Source: Chitinophagaceae bacterium
GTDB taxonomy: Bacteria; Bacteroidota; Bacteroidia; Chitinophagales; Chitinophagaceae
DNA: 35,252 bases
Direction: 5' to 3'
Assembly: GCA_947375185.1 (NCBI GenBank)
Contig: CANCEU010000026.1
Location: 1 to 35,252 of the forward strand
Part shown: positions 25,219 through 33,413 of the stretch, piece by piece
Layout: each line of letters opens with the position of its first letter
Position numbering within the stretch: position 1 is the first letter of the stretch
Position numbers and translations under genes: made by a program
The notes under the pieces: model-generated
What the model was told of the DNA's origin: nothing
Seen by the model: only the letters and a program-made list of their open reading frames with translations
The model's database searches: none

Positions 25219-26154
25219 ATGTCAGCACCGCTCATTTCCATTTGTATTCCTGCTTACAAGCAACCTGAATTTGTGGTTCGTGCTATTCAGTCTGTTCAAA
25301 AGCAGTCTTATAAAAATGTAGAAATTATCATTTCTGATGACTCTCCAAATGAGGACATAAAAATAGCGATACAATCTTATATTTCTGAGCTCAATATTAA
25401 ATATTATCACAATCAGCCGGCACTAAAAAGCCCTAAGAACTGGAATAATGCCATTCATCTTTCAACCGGGGATTATTACATGCTTTTGCATCAAGATGAT
25501 TGGTTGGATTCAACTGAATGTTTGTCGACGTATATAGCTGCTTTTGAAGCAAATTCAAAAGCTCAATTCGTCTTTTGTAAAAACACAGCCATTCAGCCAG
25601 ATGGAACGAAATTAACCTTGCAATATCTTACGGGGTTGCTAAAAGACATGAATAAGCGACCGAATCATATTTTACGCGCAAATGTGATTGGGCCTCCAAG
25701 TAATACTATGTTAAAAAAGGGAGTGGGTGTGGATTATGATGAGGATTATATTTGGTTGGTAGATGTTGACTATTATGTTTCTTTATTAAACAAGGGTTAT
25801 CATTATGTTTATCTTGATCAGCATTTAGTGAGCATTGGGTTGCATGAGGATCAAACTACCGTTTTTTGTAGAAACAATGAAGATGTTATTGTAAAAGAAA
25901 ACATTTGGTTTGCAGAAAAAATGGGCAACAATGCTTTCTCTGATATTTTAATTTATGATTATTATTGGCGCCTATTACGTAATTATAAAATTAGGTCCAT
26001 CCAGGATATTGTAAATGATGGCGTAAAAGAAACCCGTATATTACCTGTAATTAGAAAGATGCTTTCACTCCAAACAAAGTTTCATTTGGGTATTTTAAAA
26101 TTCGGCCCTTGCTCTAAATTTTTAATGTTTATCAGTTATTTGCTAAGGCCATAA
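25219..26154 (+). CDS. Family 2 glycosyltransferase
   Basis: This is a GT-A fold glycosyltransferase of 311 residues. It begins LISICIPAYKQPEFVVRAIQSV and has ISDDSPNED (38-46) as the nucleotide-binding loop and LLHQDDWLD (89-97) as the DxD-like metal site, with Q-D-D instead of the common D-x-D. A VDVDYYVSLLNKGY segment near 190 may hold the acceptor site. The last 30 residues are hydrophobic and basic, so it may sit on the membrane. It is a single-gene plus-strand unit between two minus-strand units. The acyltransferase gene converges on it with a 13-bp gap. Confidence 0.88.
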   Translation: MSAPLISICIPAYKQPEFVVRAIQSVQKQSYKNVEIIISDDSPNEDIKIAIQSYISELNIKYYHNQPALKSPKNWNNAIHLSTGDYYMLLHQDDWLDSTECLSTYIAAFEANSKAQFVFCKNTAIQPDGTKLTLQYLTGLLKDMNKRPNHILRANVIGPPSNTMLKKGVGVDYDEDYIWLVDVDYYVSLLNKGYHYVYLDQHLVSIGLHEDQTTVFCRNNEDVIVKENIWFAEKMGNNAFSDILIYDYYWRLLRNYKIRSIQDIVNDGVKETRILPVIRKMLSLQTKFHLGILKFGPCSKFLMFISYLLRP

Positions 26155-26167
26155 TTGGCTAAAGTCC

Positions 26168-27232
26168 CTAATCAACTATAGTTCGCTTTGGAGCAAATAT
26201 ATTTTTGTAAACCAGTGCTCTTTTCTCAATGAATGTCCAAGAAAGATAGCCAATTACAAAGCTTAGTATTGTGCTTGAAATTAGTAAAGTAACCGTAGTG
26301 GGCTTAAAGAAATAAATGATGAATTGTTGAATTGGAAACCCGTATAGGTATATTCCATAGGAAGGGTCTCCTAATACTTGGTGTGAAATGGTTGCAATTC
26401 TTGAACTTTGTTTTCCTAAAAAAATGATGATAAATGGAAGACTAATTTGTACCCAGCTATAGTTTAATTTGAAAACAGTGGCTATTACTAATACTACTCC
26501 AAATGCAATCGTAATCCATAGCTTGTAAGGAATTCGTTCCCAATTGAAACAAGCAATCAAGGACCCTATTAAAAAGTAAGTGCCTAAGTCAAACGCTAGT
26601 TCAAGGCTGATAGGGGATGTTATCTTTTTTAACTCATCTATAAAAAAAATATTTCCAGCAAAAAGTCCAATAATGAGAAGGCTTAATAATATTTTTAATG
26701 CATTTTTGTTTTTGCGAATCGGGAAGAAAAGCAACAATACCATATAAAAAAAGAATTCAAATTCAATAGTCCATAATGATCCGTTAATTGCAGGGTTGGG
26801 TTGATTTACAAATATGCCCTTGATAAAAAAATGAGGCATGAATAGCACGCTATTTCCTAAAAAGTATTTATAAATTTCGGGATCTAATAAATAATAACCT
26901 TCATGTGTAGGGTAAATAAAATAAACAATAAGTAAGGTAAGTGCCAACACTACAATTAAAGCAGGAAAAATACGGAGCATTCTTTTGGCTAGATAATCTG
27001 CGATGGATTGACTTCGCTCTAGGCTTTGAAAAATTAAGTAGCCACTAATTATAAAAAAGCCTTTCACGCCAATGAAGGAAAATATCATGTACCCATTTGT
27101 TAAACTTGCAAGTGGATCGGTTGGGCCGTTGCCATTGAGTACATAGCTATGGGATACGATTACAAACCAAGCGAATAAGATTCTAATGACATCAAAATTA
27201 TTGGCTATTCTAGTTTCTCTGGGCTTGATCAT
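26168..27232 (-). CDS. Membrane O-acyltransferase (acyltransferase 3 / OafA-YrhL family)
   Basis: This is an inner-membrane acyltransferase of 354 residues, likely to O-acetylate or otherwise acylate a surface sugar. It starts with the family pattern NNFDVIRILFAWFVIVSHS, including R17 and the conserved H28 in the first helix. About ten hydrophobic helices follow, with GVKGFFIISGYLIFQS and RMLRIFPALIVVLAL between about 54 and 100, and SLWTIEFEFFFY near 152. There is no C-terminal SGNH domain, so this is the short form. It has its own strong predicted promoter and is monocistronic, in the middle of the glycosyltransferase cluster. Confidence 0.9.
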   Translation of the reverse strand: MIKPRETRIANNFDVIRILFAWFVIVSHSYVLNGNGPTDPLASLTNGYMIFSFIGVKGFFIISGYLIFQSLERSQSIADYLAKRMLRIFPALIVVLALTLLIVYFIYPTHEGYYLLDPEIYKYFLGNSVLFMPHFFIKGIFVNQPNPAINGSLWTIEFEFFFYMVLLLFFPIRKNKNALKILLSLLIIGLFAGNIFFIDELKKITSPISLELAFDLGTYFLIGSLIACFNWERIPYKLWITIAFGVVLVIATVFKLNYSWVQISLPFIIIFLGKQSSRIATISHQVLGDPSYGIYLYGFPIQQFIIYFFKPTTVTLLISSTILSFVIGYLSWTFIEKRALVYKNIFAPKRTIVD

Positions 27233-27247
27233 TAATAATGCTTATTC

Positions 27248-27279
27248 TTGTTTCACAAATATATCTTTTTTTATCTTTA
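27248..27279 (+). promoter_or_regulatory. Predicted promoter of the glycosyltransferase at 27311
   Basis: TTG at 27248-27250, a 21-bp spacer, and TATCTTTA at 27272-27279 (seven of eight bases of TAnnTTTG), 31 bp before the ATG. It is interleaved with the divergent acyltransferase promoter. Confidence 0.4.
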
Positions 27280-27286
27280 TCTTCAA
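27256..27286 (-). promoter_or_regulatory. Predicted promoter of the acyltransferase gene
   Basis: On the minus strand, TTG at 27286-27284, a 20-bp spacer, then TATATTTG at 27263-27256, a perfect -7 box. It lies 23 bp before the ATG at 27232 and is the best-formed minus-strand promoter in the window. Confidence 0.6.
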
Positions 27287-27310
27287 GCCTGAAAATGTAT
27301 TCCAACTAAG

Positions 27311-28318
27311 ATGCGACTATCTATAATTATTGTAAACTATAAATCAACAGCCTATATTTTGGATTGTTTGGCTTCAGCAGAACCTGCTTTAATAAATGAC
27401 GCTGAAATTGAGTGGATTGTAGTTGATAATGAGGATTCGAGTGTTTGCAAGGATGCATTATCACATCAGTATCCTTTTGTGAAGTATGTTTTTATGGGGT
27501 ACAATGCTGGATTTGCAAGGGCAAATAATGCTGGGATAAAAATAGCTAGTGGAACACATGTTTTATTGCTTAATCCAGACACTATTTTAAAGCCTGGAAG
27601 CATCCATGAATGTTTACATAGATTTGAAAAATCAAATCATATTGCTTGTGGTGTACAATTAATATATCCGAATGGTGAGCCCCAATTTTCTGGAAGTAAC
27701 TTTGTTAAAGGGGGAATGAATCATTTATTAGAACTCCCTTATTGGGGTAGTGTTGTGAAATTTATGGCGTCTCTTTTTAAAACATCTAAGCCTTCTATTA
27801 TTAAAGCTGAAACAGAACAAAAGGTAAATTGGGTGAGTGGTGCATATTTAATGGTAAAGCGAAGTGCAATAGATAATGCAGGATTGCTGGACGAAGACTT
27901 TTTTTTATATGCAGAGGAAGTAGAGTGGTGTAGTAGATTAAATAAACAGGGCACTATTTGTATATATGGTGACATTGAAGTTATCCATTTAATTGGTACT
28001 TCCATTCAGTCAGCAACCAGATCAGTTGACAATAGCTACACTAATTTATCAGACAAAAAAGGGTTTCAATTAATTGTATCTAATCATCTGCGAATCAGAA
28101 AACAGTATGGCATTTTTTGGTTCTTTTGTTTACTGCTTAATTATTCTTGGGCTATTCCATTTTCTTTTATAGCTAGCTTTATCGTAAACTTGTTGAAATT
28201 GAATAACCCATTTAAAGACTATGGTTATATTTCGGGGTTTGCAATTAATGTATTCGAATTATGGAGGCTTGCTCCAATCATTATATCAGGAAAGCCGCAC
28301 TTTTATAAGTGTATTTAG
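27311..28318 (+). CDS. Family 2 glycosyltransferase, rhamnosyltransferase-like
   Basis: This 335-residue GT-A enzyme is of the WbbL/rhamnosyltransferase type. Motifs in order are LSIIIVNYKSTAYILDCLAS, VVDNED (37-42), GYNAGFARANNAG (63-75), which is typical of this subgroup, LLNPDT (86-91) and GAYLMVKRSAIDNAGLLDEDFFLYAEEVEWC (about 177-207). The last 80 residues hold two hydrophobic segments, so it is probably membrane-associated. The stop codon overlaps the end of the next, convergent glycosyltransferase gene by 4 bp. Rhamnose or another deoxyhexose donor is plausible from family resemblance, but not shown. Confidence 0.9.
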   Translation: MRLSIIIVNYKSTAYILDCLASAEPALINDAEIEWIVVDNEDSSVCKDALSHQYPFVKYVFMGYNAGFARANNAGIKIASGTHVLLLNPDTILKPGSIHECLHRFEKSNHIACGVQLIYPNGEPQFSGSNFVKGGMNHLLELPYWGSVVKFMASLFKTSKPSIIKAETEQKVNWVSGAYLMVKRSAIDNAGLLDEDFFLYAEEVEWCSRLNKQGTICIYGDIEVIHLIGTSIQSATRSVDNSYTNLSDKKGFQLIVSNHLRIRKQYGIFWFFCLLLNYSWAIPFSFIASFIVNLLKLNNPFKDYGYISGFAINVFELWRLAPIIISGKPHFYKCI

Positions 28319-29220
28319 TTTCCAACCAATCCTTTTAAAGCATCAATTCTAAATTGAATAACTGGCCATGATTTAGCCGGAGTTCCTTGCAATGTATACT
28401 TTACGCCCAAAATAATTGCTGCTCCTAATTTTAAAAGGTATTCAAATACTTTTTTATTATATGCTGTGTTGTTAATTGCTTTAGTCCTAGATCTTTCTCC
28501 ACGACCAATACCACTAGCAACACGGTATAAATATTCAGGGGTTAATTTGCTTACTTCTACAACATGTTGCACCATAATATTAGGGTCATAATAAATGGTG
28601 TGGTCTAGTGCCATTATTTTATAAAATAATTCCTTCCCTTCGCCTCCAATTCTGAGTGTACCAACCACCCCTGGTATTTGTTCATTAAATCCGCCTACTT
28701 GATCAAATACTTTTTTAGCAACAATCATATTTGACTCCAATGGATATTTGCCATTTTCAAAAGCACAAGCAATTGGGGCGTAGTCAAAATTGCCTACTAA
28801 ACTTGAAACATAATAGCTCATCCATTTTGGTTCAGTCGGGATATATTTTGGAATAATTCTACCGCCAAATCCTACAATCAAAGGTTGATCATTGGTGTGC
28901 TTGATTACATTTTCAACATATTGAGGACTTGCAATAGCGTCATCATCAATAAAGCAAAGCCAAGGAGTAGTTGCTAATTTAGCACCCGTATTGCGCGCGT
29001 AAGAAGCGCCTTGTTTTGTTTCTGTAGTGTATTCAAAACGACCATTTGGATGGGATGCCCTCCATGATTTGAATACTTCGGTTGTATTGTCGGTTGAATT
29101 ATTATCAACAATAAAAACTTCAAATTGATCCAAAGATGCAGTTTGTTCATACAATGCAGTTAATGCATCGCCAATATAGTTTGCGCGATTATAACTACAT
29201 ATGATAATACTTAAATGCAT
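28315..29220 (-). CDS. Family 2 glycosyltransferase
   Basis: This is a GT-A fold glycosyltransferase of 301 residues. It shows LSIIICSYNRANYIGDAL, VDNNSTDNT (38-46), GASYARNTGAKLATTPW (71-87) and FIDDDA (90-95), the metal-binding site. A GGEGKELFYKI segment near 195 carries the likely acidic base region. A hydrophobic stretch at about 260-280 may be a membrane contact. It follows the YfhO-type gene by 15 bp on the same strand, so the two are likely cotranscribed. It overlaps the previous plus-strand gene by 4 bp tail to tail. Confidence 0.9.
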   Translation of the reverse strand: MHLSIIICSYNRANYIGDALTALYEQTASLDQFEVFIVDNNSTDNTTEVFKSWRASHPNGRFEYTTETKQGASYARNTGAKLATTPWLCFIDDDAIASPQYVENVIKHTNDQPLIVGFGGRIIPKYIPTEPKWMSYYVSSLVGNFDYAPIACAFENGKYPLESNMIVAKKVFDQVGGFNEQIPGVVGTLRIGGEGKELFYKIMALDHTIYYDPNIMVQHVVEVSKLTPEYLYRVASGIGRGERSRTKAINNTAYNKKVFEYLLKLGAAIILGVKYTLQGTPAKSWPVIQFRIDALKGLVGN

Positions 29221-29235
29221 GATTTAAATTTTAAA

Positions 29236-31737
29236 TTATGCCTCGATTGATTTGTTTTTCTTAAACCAATAAAAGCCTACATAACCAAGTAAAGCCCATA
29301 TAATGAATGATGCAAAACTGGAAGCTTGTTTAGAATTGGCAATGCTTATTGGTTTCAATTCAAATTTAATTTGATGATCACCTTTAGGAACCACAATACC
29401 TCTTAATACATAGTTTACTTTTACAATTGGAGTTTCTTTATTGTCAACATAAGCTTTCCAGCCAAGTGGATAATATATTTCACTAAATACTGCTAATTGA
29501 TCTTTTTTAGTAGATGCTGTATAGGTAACTTCGTCGTTATTATTTTGTAACAATTTAATATGTGCCGAACTATCTGTGTTTAATCCTGATAAACTGGCAA
29601 TCTTATCTTTCTCTTCAATAATAGCAGTGTCTTTTGGATTGAAATTATCCAAGGCATGCATTACACTAGCGGCATCCTTTTCATATCTAATTCCTTTAAC
29701 AAACCACACATCACCGCAGGCCTCATTGTTAGGTAAAGTGTCAGTTGCTAAATTTCCAGATATCACATACTTGGTGTTAAGCATGTTTACAGTTGGCATA
29801 CAATTAGGAAATTTATACCATTGATTCTCGATTAAGTCTTGATAAATGCTCAATTTGGCAGGGTTGTATCCTCCCACTGTTTTATGGTGATAGGCAATTA
29901 ATGCCCCACCATTGAAAGCTGCACCAATTCCATTTCTTACATCTAATACTCGGTAGTCGCTCGTGTCCTTATTTAAAGCATTATCCAATGGTGTTAAGGC
30001 AAATGCATTTTCACTTTCCGTTTGCTCAACGAAATGATCAGGCTTTAAATATTTTACATCTAATTGAAATAAATCAAATAACGCAACTGCGCCAATTGCA
30101 ATAAATACAATTGTGTGATTGATGATTTTTTTGAAAGACAAGAATAATAAAACTGCAATAATCAATAAGAAAATAATTGCTTTCAATAAATCACCTTCAA
30201 TCAATGTTTTACGATCCGTTGCAACTGCATTTACTAAATCATTGGCTGGGGTAATATATTGAGCAGCAGCAGCTGGATCTTTTATTTGTGCACTAACAAT
30301 ATTACTCCATTGAATTAATTTTTGATTATCCTCTTTACTTTTAAAATCACTTGTTGCATATATGTAAAAAACAGATGCAAATAATACAAGCAATACTGCA
30401 AAGCTTACTTTGTATTTGCTAAATACTTGCTTCCAGCTACTTTCTTTCACTAAGGCATCCATTCCGTATAAAGCCATCACGCCTAAAAGTAAAGTTGGCA
30501 CAACAATAATCATGCTTGGTGCTCTGAACTTATTATAAAATGGTAAATGATCCAACATGAAACTATTGAATGAAAGTAAATAGGAGCCAGCTGCAAGCAT
30601 TAGAGAAAAAATAATGGTAGCAGTTATCCAATAACGATGTTCATTTTTTTGTACACTTAATCCAATGATTGCAAAAAAGCAAATGACGATACCAACATAA
30701 GGAGGTCCCGAAGTGCCACCAATTCCTCCCCAATAAAAATTAAGGAATGATTGCACTTGCTGTGCAATTTGGGGTTGCATTTGTTGCAATGTTTCAATTC
30801 CTTTTGATGTGCCAGGGTCAACTATATTAGGGTCGCTTGAACCACCATATAAATTAGGGAACATCATTACGAGTGGTTCTGATTTAAACATGCTATAACT
30901 TAACGCATAGTCAGTGTTTAATCCGGTAGCTGTTGTTTTACTTTCCTTTGTGATTAAAGCACTACCGCCTCTTATTGATTGTTTGCCATATTCATAAGTG
31001 CTCACTAACATGGGTGCATTCACTGCAAGTCCTAGTGCACCAGCAATCAATCCTAGTGCAAATGTTTTACCGATATGTATAAAGTCTTTTTCTTTAATCC
31101 ATTTTATTAAATAGTAAATGGATAAAAAGAAAACGATGATTATTCCGTAGTATGTAATTTGTAAATGGTTAGCCTGTACAAAAAGCGCAGTGGAAATAGC
31201 CACCATTAATGTGCCAATCAAATATCGTTTCTTAAATAATAATATAATTGAACCAATAAATAATGGCAGATAACCAATGGCATGCATTTTAGTCATGTGA
31301 CCAACTGTAACAATAATTGGATTATAAGTTGCATAACTATACGCAAGTCCTCCTATTACACTTAATAAACTATTGAATCCCAATATTTGGGCAAGAATAT
31401 AAAAACAAATACTTGCCAAAAAGAATAAGCCAATTGGTTCGGGTAATCTTAATGTAAATAATAAATCTAAGGCACCAATAGTAAATGCATTAGCAGGGAT
31501 ACCCGTAATTTGATAAGTAGGCATTCCCCCAAACATACTTTTTGTCCAAAGTGGGGTAGTGCCATATTTGGCTTTATACTCCAAAGCATCCTGAGCCATT
31601 CCTTTCCACTGTGTAACATCGGATTGTTGTAAAACTTTGCCCTCCAATGCAGGTTGACAATATACAATAGCGACAATTGCGAATACAACAACGGCAATGA
31701 TATGGGGTAAGGCCGACTTTAAAAAGGTCTTCAACAT
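29236..31737 (-). CDS. Large YfhO-family membrane protein
   Basis: This 833-residue inner-membrane protein has a GT-C-like layout. It has at least ten hydrophobic helices between about 13 and 560, a first extracytoplasmic loop with QQSDVTQWKGMAQDALEYK, and a soluble beta-rich region from about 570 to 790. One last helix (about 805-823) and a basic tail (WFKKNKS) complete it. This matches the YfhO family, whose Gram-positive members take part in glycosylating lipoteichoic acid. In Bacteroidota the role is not established. Transfer of a sugar from a polyprenyl-phosphate donor is an inference from the fold. It is cotranscribed with a glycosyltransferase at the edge of the glycan locus. Confidence 0.82.
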   Translation of the reverse strand: MLKTFLKSALPHIIAVVVFAIVAIVYCQPALEGKVLQQSDVTQWKGMAQDALEYKAKYGTTPLWTKSMFGGMPTYQITGIPANAFTIGALDLLFTLRLPEPIGLFFLASICFYILAQILGFNSLLSVIGGLAYSYATYNPIIVTVGHMTKMHAIGYLPLFIGSIILLFKKRYLIGTLMVAISTALFVQANHLQITYYGIIIVFFLSIYYLIKWIKEKDFIHIGKTFALGLIAGALGLAVNAPMLVSTYEYGKQSIRGGSALITKESKTTATGLNTDYALSYSMFKSEPLVMMFPNLYGGSSDPNIVDPGTSKGIETLQQMQPQIAQQVQSFLNFYWGGIGGTSGPPYVGIVICFFAIIGLSVQKNEHRYWITATIIFSLMLAAGSYLLSFNSFMLDHLPFYNKFRAPSMIIVVPTLLLGVMALYGMDALVKESSWKQVFSKYKVSFAVLLVLFASVFYIYATSDFKSKEDNQKLIQWSNIVSAQIKDPAAAAQYITPANDLVNAVATDRKTLIEGDLLKAIIFLLIIAVLLFLSFKKIINHTIVFIAIGAVALFDLFQLDVKYLKPDHFVEQTESENAFALTPLDNALNKDTSDYRVLDVRNGIGAAFNGGALIAYHHKTVGGYNPAKLSIYQDLIENQWYKFPNCMPTVNMLNTKYVISGNLATDTLPNNEACGDVWFVKGIRYEKDAASVMHALDNFNPKDTAIIEEKDKIASLSGLNTDSSAHIKLLQNNNDEVTYTASTKKDQLAVFSEIYYPLGWKAYVDNKETPIVKVNYVLRGIVVPKGDHQIKFELKPISIANSKQASSFASFIIWALLGYVGFYWFKKNKSIEA

Positions 31738-31755
31738 ACTAATAAATTATAGTCA

Positions 31756-31763
31756 CAAACCTA
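31756..31763 (-). promoter_or_regulatory. Predicted -7 box for the YfhO-type gene
   Basis: On the minus strand this reads TAGGTTTG, a perfect TAnnTTTG match, 18 bp before the ATG at 31737. No TTG is present at the -33 distance. Confidence 0.5.
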
Positions 31764-31816
31764 CAACTAAAAAGGCTTTTTGCGTAATTTTCTTATCTTG
31801 TAGGACATAAAAACGC

Positions 31817-32113
31817 ATGAAAAATATATTTAATAATTCCTTTTTGGCATTTATTGGTAGACTAGCAATGATTTGCAATGTTTTTACAGTTTTTTCTATC
31901 ATGATGATGTTGTTTAAATGGTTCAAATTTTCTCCGCTTATTGATGGCTATATGATAGAGTTGGGGTTTGTTATGGCTCCTATTGCTAATATTTGTTTTT
32001 TGCTTTGGTTATTAGGTATGAAGTTGACAAAGCAGCATACATTCTCCCCTAAATGGCAAACAATTTTAATAGTATTTATGTTATTGGTTCAGTTTGTTGC
32101 ACTCAATAGATAA
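31817..32113 (+). CDS. Small membrane protein of unknown function
   Basis: I do not recognise this 98-residue protein. It has three strongly hydrophobic stretches, at about 9-34 (FLAFIGRLAMICNVFTVFS and on), 44-67 (MIELGFVMAPIANICFLLWLL) and 79-96 (WQTILIVFMLLVQFVAL), separated by short basic loops, and no signal-peptide cleavage site. It is therefore predicted to be a three-helix inner-membrane protein. The ATG at 31817 is the first in frame, and the coding region is intact. It is followed 23 bp later by the queuosine-precursor transporter on the same strand, which suggests cotranscription. It is divergent from the YfhO-type gene. Confidence 0.7.
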   Translation: MKNIFNNSFLAFIGRLAMICNVFTVFSIMMMLFKWFKFSPLIDGYMIELGFVMAPIANICFLLWLLGMKLTKQHTFSPKWQTILIVFMLLVQFVALNR

Positions 32114-32136
32114 TTCAGTAATAATTTAATTCAAAA

Positions 32137-32922
32137 ATGATTAATTCAATTCTTAAAGACAAATCCACTAAACTTTTTATAGTCATTACTGCATTTTTTG
32201 TCGCCAATGCGTTAATAGCGGAGTGTATTGGTGGAAAGATATTTTCACTTGAAGGGGTATTAGGTATTAAGCCAGCCAACTTCACCATTTTAGGACAATC
32301 TGGCTTATCTTTTAATTTGACATGTGGTGTTTTATTATGGCCATTGGAATTTGTTATCACAGACATTGTAAATGAATATTATGGACCAAAAGCAGTTCGA
32401 AGAATTAGTTTGATAGCAGTGAGTTTAATTGCCTATGCGTTTGTCATGTTTTATTTAGCAATGCGTATTGCACCAGCTGATTTTTGGGTAGGTTCCAAAG
32501 TAGCAAATGGGGTACCAAGTATGCAAAATGCTTTTGAAGCTATTTTTGGACAAGGCATGTGGATTATCCTAGGAAGTTTAGTCGCTTTTTTGGTGAGTCA
32601 GTTTATTGATGTAATTGTGTTTCATAAAATTAAAAAAATAACAGGGGAGAAAATGCCCTGGCTAAGGGCTACTGGTTCAACGGTGGTGTCACAGTTGGTT
32701 GATAGTTTTGTGGTTTTAGTAATTGCATTTAAGTTTGGTAACAACTGGACTTGGAGCTTTGTGATTGCAGTATGTTTAGTAAACTACATGTACAAATTTA
32801 CCATGGCGATTATTTTAACGCCAGCAATTTCATTCATTGAATCAAGAATTGAAAAATATTTAGGACATGCAACAGCTACTAAAATGAAATTAGCTGCTAT
32901 GGGAATTGACAATGAAATTTAA
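32137..32922 (+). CDS. yhhQ: Queuosine precursor transporter (YhhQ/DUF165 family)
   Basis: This 261-residue inner-membrane protein belongs to the VUT/YhhQ family, which takes up preQ0/preQ1-type precursors of the modified tRNA base queuosine. Family features are the first helix with FVANALIAECIGGKIF (about 21-37), the conserved GVLLWPLEFVITDIVNEYYGPKAVRR (about 64-90), and later helices at about 95-112, 140-165, 180-205 and 205-225. FLVSQFIDVIVFHKIKK and STVVSQLVDSFVV are characteristic repeat-like segments. No preQ1 riboswitch is evident upstream. It follows the small membrane protein by 23 bp and ends 2 bp from the convergent Nudix gene. Confidence 0.9.
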   Translation: MINSILKDKSTKLFIVITAFFVANALIAECIGGKIFSLEGVLGIKPANFTILGQSGLSFNLTCGVLLWPLEFVITDIVNEYYGPKAVRRISLIAVSLIAYAFVMFYLAMRIAPADFWVGSKVANGVPSMQNAFEAIFGQGMWIILGSLVAFLVSQFIDVIVFHKIKKITGEKMPWLRATGSTVVSQLVDSFVVLVIAFKFGNNWTWSFVIAVCLVNYMYKFTMAIILTPAISFIESRIEKYLGHATATKMKLAAMGIDNEI

Positions 32923-32924
32923 TA

Positions 32925-33389
32925 TTAAAAGCGATACTTGTCCAATAGCATTTTGATAGCAACTTTGTCTATGGGCAAAGTCATTGTTTCCTCGCTTAAT
33001 TCACTTAAAGAAACCCATCTTAAATGTTCTGCAGTGCCTGTTAAATCGGCAACTTGTTCTGGCAAAAAATCAAAGGCTTTTGTTTTAGCGATGATGGTTT
33101 CTGTTTTGTCAGAATAAACTAAATAATAAATAGAAATAATTTGGTCTTTGTTGTTGAAAGCGGAGATTTGAAAAAAATCAGTTGTGTAAAAATGATCACC
33201 AACTATAACCTTTAAGTTGGCCTCTTCCATAAATTCTCTTGCCAATCCGTCTCTAGTTCCTTCTCCAATTTCAAGTCCGCCACCTGGCAATTTAGTAATG
33301 TAAGCACCACGAATAAATTCATCACTCACCAATAATCTATCTTGACTATCTATTAAAATTCCATAAACGCGCACATTGAATAAGGCCAT
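32925..33389 (-). CDS. Nudix hydrolase
   Basis: This 154-residue enzyme would hydrolyse a nucleoside diphosphate linked to another moiety. The Nudix box spans residues 37-59 with G37, E43, R51, E52, E55 and E56 in the expected spacing; the usual glycine before the last hydrophobic residue is N58 here. The rest is a typical alpha/beta Nudix fold. The substrate is not evident: nucleotide-sugar, oxidised nucleotide and NADH-type roles are all open. It is the last gene of the phosphorylase-dapF-Nudix unit, 24 bp after dapF. Confidence 0.9.
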   Translation of the reverse strand: MALFNVRVYGILIDSQDRLLVSDEFIRGAYITKLPGGGLEIGEGTRDGLAREFMEEANLKVIVGDHFYTTDFFQISAFNNKDQIISIYYLVYSDKTETIIAKTKAFDFLPEQVADLTGTAEHLRWVSLSELSEETMTLPIDKVAIKMLLDKYRF

Positions 33390-33413
33390 GGTGTAAATAG
33401 TTTAAATGGATAT

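Noticed and set aside
22044..31737. Horizontally acquired island with mobile-element borders
   Set aside because: Glycan loci often move, but no transposase, integrase, direct repeats or tRNA border is visible, and base composition looks like the neighbours by eye.
32114..32136. PreQ1 riboswitch ahead of the queuosine-precursor transporter
   Set aside because: The gap is only 23 bp of AT-rich sequence with no stem or C-rich/A-rich aptamer pattern.
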